Made by a program: the position numbers and the translations under genes. A DNA stretch of 20,014 nucleotides, taken from IMG/VR virus record IMGVR_UViG_3300013195_000007, positions 1 through 20,014 of that record; one strand, written 5' to 3'. Of this stretch, positions 7,447-14,852 are shown in pieces. The notes beneath the pieces were generated by a model. That model made no database searches and was not told the origin of the DNA. It was given only the letters and a program-made list of their open reading frames with translations. Source of the stretch: a virus. Position 1 is the first letter of the stretch, and the number at the start of each line of letters is the position of its first letter.

Positions 7447-9375
7447 ATGGCATTTCAAGTTTCACCAGGTGTACTCGTAAAAGAGAAAGATTTAACTAAC
7501 GTAATACCAGCAGTAGCAACTACTATAGGTGCTATGGCAGGACAATTCTCTCAAGGACCTATGGATGAAGTAACATCTATTTCGTCTGAAAAAGAATTAG
7601 TAGAAACGTTTGGTAAACCTGACTCAACAACTTTTGAATACTTTTTTGCTGCTGCTAGTTTCTTGCAGTACTCATCAAGTTTAAGAGTTGTACGAGCTGC
7701 AAACTCTGGGAGTGTTAACGCAGTAGTTTCTGGTACTGCTTTACAAATAAAAAATACAGATCATTACCAAAACGGTGACGGTAGTACTGGACCTTACAAC
7801 ACAGGTTCTGCTAACGTTGGCGAATGGGCTGCTAGAACAGCAGGCGCATGGGGTAATTCATTGCAAGTATCAGTATGTCCAAGTGCAACGGCATATGAGA
7901 TGGCTGCAAAAACAACAACAAACGATTCATCAACAGCAGTTGGAGATACAACTATTACATTAACTTCAGGCACAGACTTTGCTGTAGGCGATATAGTTAA
8001 TTTCGGCGAAGCTGGAGGACACGAATACAGAGTCACGGCCGTTAGTACAAACGACCTTACTTTTGTAAGACATCCTTCAGGTACAGGCGGATTACATACT
8101 GCTGTAGCAGACGGATCTGCTGTAAGAAGAAGATGGAGATACTATGATTTAGTGGACGCTGCTCCAGGTACTTCAACTTACACATCAACAAGATCAGGTT
8201 CTGGAGATGAAATGCACATTGTCGTAGTAGATGAAGACGGTGCAATCACAGGTACTGCTGGTGAAGTATTAGAAGTTTATTCAAACGTATCTAAAGCTTC
8301 AGACGCTAAAACAGCACAAGGTGATTCAAACTATTACGTTGATGTAATCTACAATCAATCACAATACATTTACTGGATGGACCACGTAGCAACAGGATCA
8401 AATTGGGGTTCTACTGCAACTGGTACTACATTTACAGCATTATCACTACCTTTTACTAGATCACTTATAGATGGTGCAGATGGTTCTGCTGTTACAAATG
8501 CAGAATTAAAAACTGCATACGAAAAATATCAGGACGGTGATACGGTTGATGTTAACTTAATCATTGCTGGTAAAGGTGACGCTACACACATAGACAACCT
8601 AATAACAATTGCTGAAAACAGAAAAGACGCAGTAGTATTTGCTTCTCCTGAAAGAGCAGATGTTGTTAACGTTACAAACTCTACTACACAGACAACTAAC
8701 GTTAAAGGTTTCTTTGATAGTATTAGATCATCTTCATACATAGTATTTGATAGTGGTTACAAATATACATACGACAAATACAATGACGTGTTCAGATATG
8801 TACCTCTTAACGGAGATACTGCTGGATTAGCTGCAAGAACAGACTTAATCGCAGATTCTTGGTTCTCACCTGCTGGTTTCAACAGAGGAGTATTAAGAGG
8901 CGTAGTTAAACTTGCTTACAATCCTAACAAAACACAAAGAGATGAATTGTACAGAGCTAGAATTAATCCAGTTGTTACAATGCCAGGACAAGGTACTATC
9001 TTGTTTGGTGATAAAACTGGTTTATCAACGCCGAGTGCATTTGATAGAATAAACGTAAGAAGATTGTTCATTACTTTGGAGAAGGCAATATCAACTGCTT
9101 CTAAATTTCAATTATTTGAATTTAATGACGAGTTTACAAGAGCTCAATTTAGAAACATAGTTGAACCATTCCTAAGAGATGTACAAGGTAGAAGAGGTAT
9201 TACAGACTTTTCAGTAGTTTGTGACGAAACAAATAACTCTCCAGACCTTGTTGTTGATAGAAATGAGTTTAGAGCAGATATATTTGTTAAACCAAATAGA
9301 TCAATTAACTTTATACAACTACAATTCGTTGCAACAAGATCAGGCGTTGCATTTGAAGAAGTGGTAGGAGGATAA
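7447..9375 (+). CDS. 18: Tail sheath protein gp18
   Basis: 642 residues (T4 gp18 is 659). It polymerises around the tail tube and contracts on infection. The N-terminus (MAFQVSPGVLVKEKDLTNVI, then PAVATTIGAMAGQFSQGP) is the conserved sheath opening. The C-terminal core (about residues 500-640: NVRRLFITLEKAI, FEFNDEFTRAQFRNIVEPFL, RADIFVKPNRSINFIQLQFV) is the most conserved part of contractile sheaths. A segment at about residues 150-225 (TLTSGTDFAVGDIVNFGEAG, then EYRVTAVSTNDLTF) looks like an inserted beta domain exposed on the sheath surface, as in marine relatives. It has its own late promoter and AGAGGAGA. Gene 19 follows after 4 bases. Confidence 0.95.
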   Translation: MAFQVSPGVLVKEKDLTNVIPAVATTIGAMAGQFSQGPMDEVTSISSEKELVETFGKPDSTTFEYFFAAASFLQYSSSLRVVRAANSGSVNAVVSGTALQIKNTDHYQNGDGSTGPYNTGSANVGEWAARTAGAWGNSLQVSVCPSATAYEMAAKTTTNDSSTAVGDTTITLTSGTDFAVGDIVNFGEAGGHEYRVTAVSTNDLTFVRHPSGTGGLHTAVADGSAVRRRWRYYDLVDAAPGTSTYTSTRSGSGDEMHIVVVDEDGAITGTAGEVLEVYSNVSKASDAKTAQGDSNYYVDVIYNQSQYIYWMDHVATGSNWGSTATGTTFTALSLPFTRSLIDGADGSAVTNAELKTAYEKYQDGDTVDVNLIIAGKGDATHIDNLITIAENRKDAVVFASPERADVVNVTNSTTQTTNVKGFFDSIRSSSYIVFDSGYKYTYDKYNDVFRYVPLNGDTAGLAARTDLIADSWFSPAGFNRGVLRGVVKLAYNPNKTQRDELYRARINPVVTMPGQGTILFGDKTGLSTPSAFDRINVRRLFITLEKAISTASKFQLFEFNDEFTRAQFRNIVEPFLRDVQGRRGITDFSVVCDETNNSPDLVVDRNEFRADIFVKPNRSINFIQLQFVATRSGVAFEEVVGG

Positions 9376-9379
9376 ACAC

Positions 9380-9907
9380 ATGCCAAATATAAATGACTTT
9401 AAAGCTAAGTTAAGAGGCGGTGGAGCTCGTGCCAATCAGTTTAGAGTAACAATGCCTTTCCCAGGTTATGCTGCTGTAGGTGGGGAGACTGAAAACATGT
9501 CTTTCTTATGTACATCAACATCTTTACCTGGTATGACTGTAACGGAAGTTGCGATACCATTTAGAGGTAGGGAGTTATATGTAGCAGGTGACAGATCATT
9601 TGCAACATGGACTACAACTATCTTAAATGATACAAACTTCTTAATCAGAAACGCATACGAAAGATGGTTAAACGGTATTAACAATATGTCAGATAACGAA
9701 GGATTAGTAAATCCTGTTGATTATCAAGTTGACGCATTTGTTGATCAGTTAGACCGAAATGGTAACGTGATTAAATCATACACGTTCAGAGGAATGTTTC
9801 CAACAACTCTGGATGACATTGCGCTATCTTATGGGGACAATAATACCGTAGAAAGTTTTACTGCTACTCATAGATACCAATACTTTGAAACAAATACTAC
9901 TACTTAA
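9380..9907 (+). CDS. 19: Tail tube protein gp19
   Basis: 175 residues (T4 gp19 is 163). It forms the stacked hexameric rings of the inner tail tube. The opening (MPNINDFKAKLRGGGARANQ, then FRVTMPFPG) and the block FLCTSTSLPGMTVTEVAIPF, GRELYVAGDR, ending LNDTNFLIRNAYERWLNGIN are characteristic. The C-terminal strand (ESFTATHRYQYFE) is also family-typical. A strong ribosome binding site, GTAGGAGGAT, overlaps the end of gene 18, so it is cotranscribed with the sheath gene. A paralogue of the same layout is at 16575. Confidence 0.95.
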   Translation: MPNINDFKAKLRGGGARANQFRVTMPFPGYAAVGGETENMSFLCTSTSLPGMTVTEVAIPFRGRELYVAGDRSFATWTTTILNDTNFLIRNAYERWLNGINNMSDNEGLVNPVDYQVDAFVDQLDRNGNVIKSYTFRGMFPTTLDDIALSYGDNNTVESFTATHRYQYFETNTTT

Positions 9908-9913
9908 TACCAT

Positions 9914-9921
9914 TATAAGTA
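9914..9921 (+). promoter_or_regulatory. Late promoter variant TATAAGTA before portal gene
   Basis: TATAAGTA differs from the T4 late element by one base and sits 23 bases before the gene 20 ATG. The predicted leader of about 18 bases contains TAGGAGA. The position in the only untranslated gap between genes 19 and 20 supports it; the mismatch lowers confidence. Confidence 0.5.
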
Positions 9922-9944
9922 TTAGTAATAGGAGAAACTAAATT

Positions 9945-11501
9945 ATGGCTGAACTGTTTGGGTTTAAAATAGAGCGACTGAAAGGTCCCTCAACCGATCC
10001 AAGACAAAATATAGTTCCACCTCAAGCAGAGGACGGCACACAAACCGTCCCTGCTGGTGGGTTCTTTGCGTCTTATGGTGGGTTTGATGTTACTGCTCGT
10101 AACGAATTAGATTTAATAAGAAGATATAGAGAAGTTGCTTTACATCCCGAGTGTGATCTCGCAATTGAGGATATAGTATCAGAAGCAATTGTATCAAACG
10201 AAAATCAACAATCTGTACAAGTAGATTTAAGTAAAATAGAGTATAGTGACTCTGTTAAGAAAAAAATTAGAGAGTCTTTTAGTGAAGTTTTAAAATTATT
10301 AAACTTTGATATAAAAGGCCATGACATCTTTAGAAGATGGTACGTAGATGGTAGATTATTCTATCATAAGATCATTGATAAAGAAAGTCCAAGACTAGGA
10401 ATATCTGAAATAAGATATATTGATCCTAGAAAAATCAAAAAAATTAGAGAAGTAAGAAAACAAAGAACAGATGGTATGCCATCTTCATTTGCTTTTGAGA
10501 ACAAATTTCAGGAATATTATATATTCAACGAAAGAGGAATACACCCAACTGCTACATCTAACGCAGGTGGGTTAAGAATAGCAACAGACGCTATTGCTTA
10601 TTGTCCATCAGGATTAGTAGATCAGACTCATAATCAAGTTTTATCTTATTTACATAAGGCAATTAAACCTGTCAATCAATTAAGAATGATTGAAGACGCT
10701 GTTGTAATATACAGAATTGCTCGTGCACCAGAAAGAAGAATATTCTATATTGATGTAGGTAACTTACCTAAAATCAAAGCTGAACAATACTTACGAGATG
10801 TTATGGCAAGATATAGAAACAAGTTAGTATATGACGCTTCCACAGGTGAAATAAGAGATGACCGAAACTATATGAGTATGTTAGAAGACTTTTGGTTACC
10901 TCGTAGAGAAGGTGGGAGGGGTACAGAAATCACTACATTACCTGGTGGTCAAAACCTAGGTGAAATACAAGATATAGAATACTTCCAAAAGAAACTATAT
11001 CGTTCACTTAATATACCAATCAGTAGATTAGAAGGTGGTCAAGGTTTCAATCTTGGTAGAGCTGCAGAAATTAGTAGAGATGAAGTTAAGTTTACTAAAT
11101 TTGTAGGTCGTTTAAGAAAGAAATTCTGTATGTTATTCCACGACCTTTTAAAAACACAATTAATTTTAAAAGGCGTTATTGCACCCGAAGAATGGGATTC
11201 AATGATGGGAGATATAACATATACTTTCTTACAAGATGGTTACTTTGCTGAATTAAAACACAGCGAAATGATGAGAGAAAGAGTACAACTTGCTCAACAA
11301 TTAGAAGGTTACGTTGGTAAGTATTTCTCTAACAATTACATTAGAACAAAAATATTAAAACAAAATGAACAAGAACAAGAAGAAATTGACAAACAAATTG
11401 AAGAAGAAGGTGCTGAAAGTCAGCCCGAAGAAAACCCCATTACGCCTAGAGAAAAAGAGGATGATGGTAAAGAAGAAAAACCGACATTAGGAGATAAATA
11501 A
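9945..11501 (+). CDS. 20: Portal vertex protein gp20
   Basis: 518 residues (T4 gp20 is 524). It forms the dodecameric portal, nucleates prohead assembly, and is the docking site for the terminase and later the neck. Family hallmarks include YREVALHPECDLAIEDIVSE near residue 70, RRWYVDGRLFYHKIID, IRYIDPRKIKKIREV, EDAVVIYRIARAPERRIFYI, the block LPGGQNLGEIQDIEYFQKKL with RSLNIPISRL, and AAEISRDEVKFTKFVGRLRK. The C-terminal 50 residues are Glu/Lys-rich and probably disordered. The stop overlaps the next start in TAATG. Confidence 0.96.
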   Translation: MAELFGFKIERLKGPSTDPRQNIVPPQAEDGTQTVPAGGFFASYGGFDVTARNELDLIRRYREVALHPECDLAIEDIVSEAIVSNENQQSVQVDLSKIEYSDSVKKKIRESFSEVLKLLNFDIKGHDIFRRWYVDGRLFYHKIIDKESPRLGISEIRYIDPRKIKKIREVRKQRTDGMPSSFAFENKFQEYYIFNERGIHPTATSNAGGLRIATDAIAYCPSGLVDQTHNQVLSYLHKAIKPVNQLRMIEDAVVIYRIARAPERRIFYIDVGNLPKIKAEQYLRDVMARYRNKLVYDASTGEIRDDRNYMSMLEDFWLPRREGGRGTEITTLPGGQNLGEIQDIEYFQKKLYRSLNIPISRLEGGQGFNLGRAAEISRDEVKFTKFVGRLRKKFCMLFHDLLKTQLILKGVIAPEEWDSMMGDITYTFLQDGYFAELKHSEMMRERVQLAQQLEGYVGKYFSNNYIRTKILKQNEQEQEEIDKQIEEEGAESQPEENPITPREKEDDGKEEKPTLGDK

Positions 11502-11758
11502 TGAGTAAAGAGAATATAGGTAAATTCGTTAATTCGTTACAAAAAGGAGACAACACACAAGCTGCAGATGATTTAAAAAATGCTCTTGCAGATAAAGTTT
11601 CGTCTGCTTTAGATGACGCAAAAACTGATGTGGCAAGATCGGTATTTACAGGCCAACAAGGCGCAGACGCTCCAGAAGCAAATGTGTTTAGTGGCAATGA
11701 TATAAGTGCTGAAACTCCTGCAACACCAGAGGCGTCAAGTGATGAAGTGGCTCAGTAA
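11501..11758 (+). CDS. 67: Prohead core protein, gp67-like
   Basis: 85 residues (T4 gp67 is 80). It is an internal core protein that helps assemble the scaffold and is cleaved by gp21 during maturation. The N-terminal pattern (NIGKFVNSLQKGDNTQAADD, then LKNALADKVSSALDDAKTDVARSVF) has the same arrangement as T4 gp67: a short helix, an acidic or amide-rich turn, a second helix with ALADK/AMA, then ARxxF. The tail is Ala/Glu/Pro-rich and acidic, as in T4. It follows the portal gene directly with TAATG overlap and AGGAG upstream, the standard 20-67 order. It overlaps the next gene by 17 bases. Confidence 0.75.
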   Translation: MSKENIGKFVNSLQKGDNTQAADDLKNALADKVSSALDDAKTDVARSVFTGQQGADAPEANVFSGNDISAETPATPEASSDEVAQ

Positions 11759-11996
11759 TTTTATAAAAGATAATATAACTGAAGCAAACGATTACAAACG
11801 TACTAGGCAGTATAACAAACTCACGCCTAAAATGAAGCGTGCTGTTGATATGGTGTTTAGAATGGCTGACAAAGACGGTGACGTTATTGCAAACTTTGAA
11901 AAGAATGTTAATAACGCTGCAAAACAATTCGGTGTCAGCAAACAAGATTTAATGAATTATTTTGACAAAGAAACATTAACAATTTTAAGGAGATAG
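11742..11996 (+). CDS. Small protein in the gp68 position of the prohead cluster
   Basis: 84 residues from the ATG at 11742. A longer reading from 11706 adds 12 residues (MLKLLQHQRRQV) that lie wholly inside the gp67-like gene and look like an out-of-frame artefact, so I chose the later start. The protein begins MKWLSNFIKDNITEANDYKR and is basic and helical, with FRMADKDGDVIANFEKNVNN resembling an acidic loop between helices, then a helical C-terminus. In T4 the gene between 67 and 21 is 68, a prohead core protein of 141 residues. The position fits but the length and sequence do not prove it. It is tightly coupled upstream, and AAGGAGATAGA at its end serves the next gene. Confidence 0.7.
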   Translation: MKWLSNFIKDNITEANDYKRTRQYNKLTPKMKRAVDMVFRMADKDGDVIANFEKNVNNAAKQFGVSKQDLMNYFDKETLTILRR

Positions 11997-11998
11997 AA

Positions 11999-12250
11999 AT
12001 GGGAACATTTATACTTAAAGGTACAGCTGTTGCAGGTACTTTATCTGATAATGATATTGGTAAAGCACACTTTGTAAGAATAGTTGCAACTGCTGGTACA
12101 AATACTATCACGGTTAAAGATGGTAGTACTACATTAGGTACAACGTTGTTACACTCTGCTGGTGATGAAATCACTATAGAGAAACATGCTAAACATACAA
12201 TTTCATCAAGTGGTGCTGTAAGTGCTACTGCTGTTGGCGTAGGACACTAA
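11999..12250 (+). CDS. Small beta-rich protein in the capsid cluster, unassigned
   Basis: 83 residues. It has one of the strongest ribosome binding sites in the window, AAGGAGATAGAA, just before the ATG; the scaffold gene and, with a slight variant, the major capsid gene use near-identical sequences. The chain is Gly/Thr/Ala-rich with short strands (MGTFILKGTAVAGTLSDND, HFVRIVATAGTNTITVKDGS, TTLGTTLLHSAGDEITIEKH) and ends GVGH. It has no cysteine, signal peptide or membrane segment. The fold looks like a compact beta barrel or sandwich. The position between core-protein genes and the prohead protease, and strong translation, suggest an abundant virion protein such as a capsid decoration protein; that is inference. 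Confidence 0.7.
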   Translation: MGTFILKGTAVAGTLSDNDIGKAHFVRIVATAGTNTITVKDGSTTLGTTLLHSAGDEITIEKHAKHTISSSGAVSATAVGVGH

Positions 12251-12251
12251 T

Positions 12252-12644
12252 ATGGCTGACACGGTTTCAACACAAGTATTAACAGATACAACAGGCGTAA
12301 AATTTGGCGTTAAGTTGACTAATTATTCTGACGGTACAGGCGAAACATTAGTCAAAAAAGTTGACGCAAGTACAACAACTTTTATGACTGAAGACGGTGA
12401 ACGTAAAATATCAAAAATCTTTTATTCAATTAATACTGCTAATCCTAAATCAGCAGTAGAGTTGATATGGGAAGGTGCAACTAATGCCACCGCAGTTTTG
12501 TTGTCTGGTCAAGGTTTTTGGGACTTACGTGCTGACGGTAATGAGATAACAAACAACGCAACAACACCAACAGGCGATGTTTTATTATCCACAAAGAATT
12601 TTGCAAATGGTGATAATTACACGATTTTAGTGGTTTTCAGATAA
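12252..12644 (+). CDS. Putative small virion protein, unassigned
   Basis: 130 residues, beginning 1 base after the previous stop, with AGGA just upstream; it is clearly coupled to the gene at 11999. The sequence (MADTVSTQVLTDTTGVKFGV, KLTNYSDGTGETLVKKVDAS, ISKIFYSINTANPKSAVELI, QGFWDLRADGNEITN, DNYTILVVFR) is beta-rich and cysteine-free and resembles small conserved proteins that marine T4-like phages carry in the head gene cluster. I know of no established function. A structural role in the head is the best guess from location and pairing. Confidence 0.7.
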   Translation: MADTVSTQVLTDTTGVKFGVKLTNYSDGTGETLVKKVDASTTTFMTEDGERKISKIFYSINTANPKSAVELIWEGATNATAVLLSGQGFWDLRADGNEITNNATTPTGDVLLSTKNFANGDNYTILVVFR

Positions 12645-12651
12645 TAATTTG

Positions 12652-12659
12652 TATAAATA
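12652..12659 (+). promoter_or_regulatory. T4-type late promoter TATAAATA before gene 21
   Basis: Exact TATAAATA, 27 bases before the gene 21 ATG. The predicted start near 12665 gives a leader of about 22 bases. The leader has only a weak ribosome binding site (TTAGAGATAG), fitting modest protease synthesis. Confidence 0.7.
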
Positions 12660-12686
12660 TTAGAGAGAAATTAGAGATAGATACAA

Positions 12687-13334
12687 ATGAAATTAATTAC
12701 CGAAGAAATATCAAACGCAGAATATATTGTAGAAGAAGCTAATGGAAAGAAAAACTATTCCATTAAAGGTGTATTCATGCAATCCGATGTGAAGAATAGA
12801 AATGGAAGAATCTATCCTAAAGAAATCTTACAAAAAGAAGTAGCTCGTTATAATAGAGAGTTTATTCAAAAAAATAGAGCTTTTGGCGAACTTGGTCATC
12901 CTGATGGCCCAACGGTAAACCTAGAAAGAGTATCGCACATGATCAAAGCTCTCACTCCAGAAGGCAGTAATTTTATAGGTGAGGCACGTATTTTAGAAAC
13001 CCCATATGGAAAAATAGTGAAAAGTTTAATTGATGAGGGTGCAAAATTAGGTGTTTCAAGTAGAGGAATGGGCACACTTGCAAATGTAGGTGGTGCTAAT
13101 GTAGTTAAAGACGATTTTTACCTTGCAACCGCAGCTGATATAGTTGCAGACCCAAGTGCTCCAGACGCTTTTGTAGAAGGCATTATGGAAGGCAAAGAGT
13201 GGGTTTGGAATAATGGGATATTGACAGAGCAAGAAGTAGAAGAATTAAAAGTACAGGCTGAAGAAAAGATAAAAAGAGAGAAGATAGCAGAAGTTAATGC
13301 TAAAGTCTTTGAATCTTTTCTTAAAAAGCTGTAA
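12687..13334 (+). CDS. 21: Prohead core protease gp21
   Basis: 215 residues (T4 gp21 is 212). A serine protease of the herpesvirus-assemblin-like prohead protease group, it digests the scaffold and trims gp23 after prohead assembly, then cleaves itself. The GELGHPDG motif supplies the catalytic His (H71) and GVSSRGMG supplies the catalytic Ser (S124 or S125). Between them are the conserved ERVSHMIKAL and YGKIVKSLIDEG. The N-terminal stretch GVFMQSDVKNRNGRIYPKEI, following substrate-binding strands, is also diagnostic. The C-terminal 35 residues form a charged helix (EEVEELKVQAEEKIKREKIA) that likely includes self-cleavage sites. Confidence 0.95.
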   Translation: MKLITEEISNAEYIVEEANGKKNYSIKGVFMQSDVKNRNGRIYPKEILQKEVARYNREFIQKNRAFGELGHPDGPTVNLERVSHMIKALTPEGSNFIGEARILETPYGKIVKSLIDEGAKLGVSSRGMGTLANVGGANVVKDDFYLATAADIVADPSAPDAFVEGIMEGKEWVWNNGILTEQEVEELKVQAEEKIKREKIAEVNAKVFESFLKKL

Positions 13335-13337
13335 TTT

Positions 13338-13345
13338 TATAAATA
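13338..13345 (+). promoter_or_regulatory. T4-type late promoter TATAAATA before gene 22
   Basis: Exact TATAAATA just after the gene 21 stop. Predicted start near 13351 gives a 72-base leader, the longest in the window among the mapped late promoters, occupied by two hairpins. As no good late box was seen before gene 23, this promoter may supply gp23 as well as gp22. Confidence 0.7.
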
Positions 13346-13352
13346 GTAATTG

Positions 13353-13392
13353 ACACATTCCGTTAGGAATGGTGTAATTATTGCAATAATTA
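13353..13392 (+). promoter_or_regulatory. Tandem hairpins in the gene 22 leader
   Basis: First hairpin: ACACATTCC (13353-13361), loop GTTA, GGAAT then GTGT with one bulged G (to 13375). Second: the perfect 18-base palindrome TAATTATTGCAATAATTA (13375-13392). There is no U-run after either, so they are not classic terminators. The first starts about 2 bases after the predicted transcript start and the second ends 30 bases before the ATG, suggesting a 5'-terminal structure that protects the message or modulates translation. Confidence 0.55.
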
Positions 13393-13422
13393 ACAACTAA
13401 AGACTATTGAGGAGATAGAACA

Positions 13423-14814
13423 ATGGCTGATAATAAAACTGTGGCAGATTTGCCAACTAAAAACGCCGCTCCAGCTGAACCAGCAAAGTCGTTACAGGCA
13501 ACTGTACAACAAGTGATGAACAAAGCAATCACTTCACCGACTGACGCTAAAGTAGATTTCGCACAAGGGGTTAATCACATTACTGGTGACCCACAACAAA
13601 AAAGTGCAGGAGCAGCTGACCCTATGCCTACTCTAAAAGCAGAAAAAGAAGCAGACAAAGAAAAAGAAACTGTGGCTGCTGCTTACGAAGCTGACGAGAA
13701 GAAAGACGAAAAAGAAAAAGAAGACATGAAAGAAGTAGCAGACAAAAAAGATGATGAGAAAAAAGATGAAGTAAAAGAAGGTGAATTGCCTGCTGGTCTT
13801 AAAAAATACCTTGACAAGAAAAACGACAAGTCTGAAGAAAAAGAAGACGAGAAGAAAGATGTTAAGGAAATGAGTCACGCTGACAAAAAAGATCATAAAG
13901 AAGAAGACGAGAAGAAAAAAGAAGACGTTAAAGAAGTAGCTGAAAAAGACAAAGAAAAAGAAGTCAAAGAAGTTGCTGATAAAGAAGACGAAAAGAAAAA
14001 AGAAGTTTCTGAAGTAGCTGATAAAGAAAAAGAAGCTAAAAAAGAAATGATGACTGCTAAAGACAAAGTTAAAAACATGGACATGAAAGAAGATGTTGCT
14101 GCTTTAACTGAAGGCGAAGAATTATCAGAGGAGTTTAAACAAAAAGCTGCTACTGTATTTGAAGCTGCTGTCAAAGCAAAACTCGTTGAAGAAATTGAGA
14201 ATTTAGAAGGCGAGTATGAAACTAAAGTTAACGAAAAAGTTTCTGAAGTTAAAGAAGAAATCGTTGACAAAGTGGATGCTTATCTAAACTATGTCGTTGA
14301 GGAGTGGATGAAAGAAAACGAATTAGCGATAGAAAAAGGCTTAAGAAATGAGATTACTGAAGATTTTATCGGTGGTCTTAAATCTTTATTTGAGTCACAT
14401 TACATCAATGTTCCACAAGAGAAGTATGATGTAATTGAATCTCAAGCTGCTGAAATAGAGAAGTTAAAAGAAGACATTAACAAATCTATGGAAAAAAACA
14501 TTGAGTTAAATCAGAAAATTGCAGAGTCAACAAGAGAAGACATTATCAAAGATGTTTCATCTGACTTGGCTGCAACTGAAGCTGATAAACTTAAAGGTTT
14601 AGCAGAAAGTATTGAATATAAAGACGCTGAAAGTTTTAGAAAGAGTGTAGAAACATTAAAAAATTCTTACTACCCTAAAGCAAAAGCGAGTGATACTGAA
14701 TCTAATGAAGTAGCAGAACAAAATGCTGGTTCGCCAAGTGTTAACTTGTCTGAATCAATGGCTGCATACACTGCTGCAATTAGTAAATCAAAAAAGAATC
14801 CTTATATTAAGTAA
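13423..14814 (+). CDS. 22: Prohead scaffold protein gp22, with long charged N-terminal extension
   Basis: 463 residues, against 269 for T4 gp22. It forms the inner core on which the gp23 shell assembles and is later destroyed by gp21. Residues from about 231 to 415 align by eye with T4 gp22: FEAAVKAKLVEEIE, DAYLNYVVEEWMKENELAIE, ITEDFIGGLKSLFESHYINV, then coiled-coil segments and a YKDAESFRKSVETL helix. Residues 1-70 are a low-complexity Ala/Pro-rich leader. Residues 72-209 are almost all Lys, Glu and Asp with repeated KEVADK units. LTE-G (228-230) and LSE-E (234-236) match the gp21 cleavage rule (Leu/Ile-x-Glu) at the junction. The ribosome binding site is GAGGAGATAGAA. Confidence 0.9.
   Translation: MADNKTVADLPTKNAAPAEPAKSLQATVQQVMNKAITSPTDAKVDFAQGVNHITGDPQQKSAGAADPMPTLKAEKEADKEKETVAAAYEADEKKDEKEKEDMKEVADKKDDEKKDEVKEGELPAGLKKYLDKKNDKSEEKEDEKKDVKEMSHADKKDHKEEDEKKKEDVKEVAEKDKEKEVKEVADKEDEKKKEVSEVADKEKEAKKEMMTAKDKVKNMDMKEDVAALTEGEELSEEFKQKAATVFEAAVKAKLVEEIENLEGEYETKVNEKVSEVKEEIVDKVDAYLNYVVEEWMKENELAIEKGLRNEITEDFIGGLKSLFESHYINVPQEKYDVIESQAAEIEKLKEDINKSMEKNIELNQKIAESTREDIIKDVSSDLAATEADKLKGLAESIEYKDAESFRKSVETLKNSYYPKAKASDTESNEVAEQNAGSPSVNLSESMAAYTAAISKSKKNPYIK
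13636..14049 (+). repeat. Lys/Glu/Asp-rich repeat tract within gene 22
   Basis: This codes for residues 72-209 of gp22. It is purine-rich on the + strand with imperfect repeats of the unit GAAGTAGCTGATAAAGAA, encoding KEVADKE-type heptads. An island EGELPAGLKKYLDKKN (about residues 119-134) interrupts it. The composition also produces long open frames on the opposite strand that are not genes. Confidence 0.85.
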
Positions 14815-14835
14815 GGGTTTTTAGTTAACTAAAAA
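14797..14835 (+). promoter_or_regulatory. Hairpin structures between genes 22 and 23
   Basis: AATCCTTA (14797-14804) can pair with TAAGGGTT (14812-14819), loop TATTAAG, and is followed by a short T-run. It overlaps the gene 22 stop. Alternatively the 18-base perfect palindrome TTTTTAGTTAACTAAAAA (14818-14835) forms. The two structures share bases 14818-14819, so they compete. The first looks like a weak intrinsic terminator or processing site; significance is uncertain. Confidence 0.4.
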
Positions 14836-14852
14836 GAAGGAGAGATAGAAAA

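Noticed and set aside
7775-8245. Short open frames on both strands inside the tail sheath gene
   Set aside because: They overlap the sheath gene entirely, are Gln/Leu-rich shadows of Thr/Ser codon runs and lack start signals.
11706-11741. Upstream start for the gene at 11742
   Set aside because: The extra 12 residues lie inside the gp67-like gene and read as an out-of-frame stretch; the start at 11742 gives a natural MKWLSNFI opening.
13633-14270. Two minus-strand open frames opposite the charged part of gene 22
   Set aside because: Poly-Phe/Ser products are the direct reverse of the Lys/Glu codon repeats, so they are composition artefacts.
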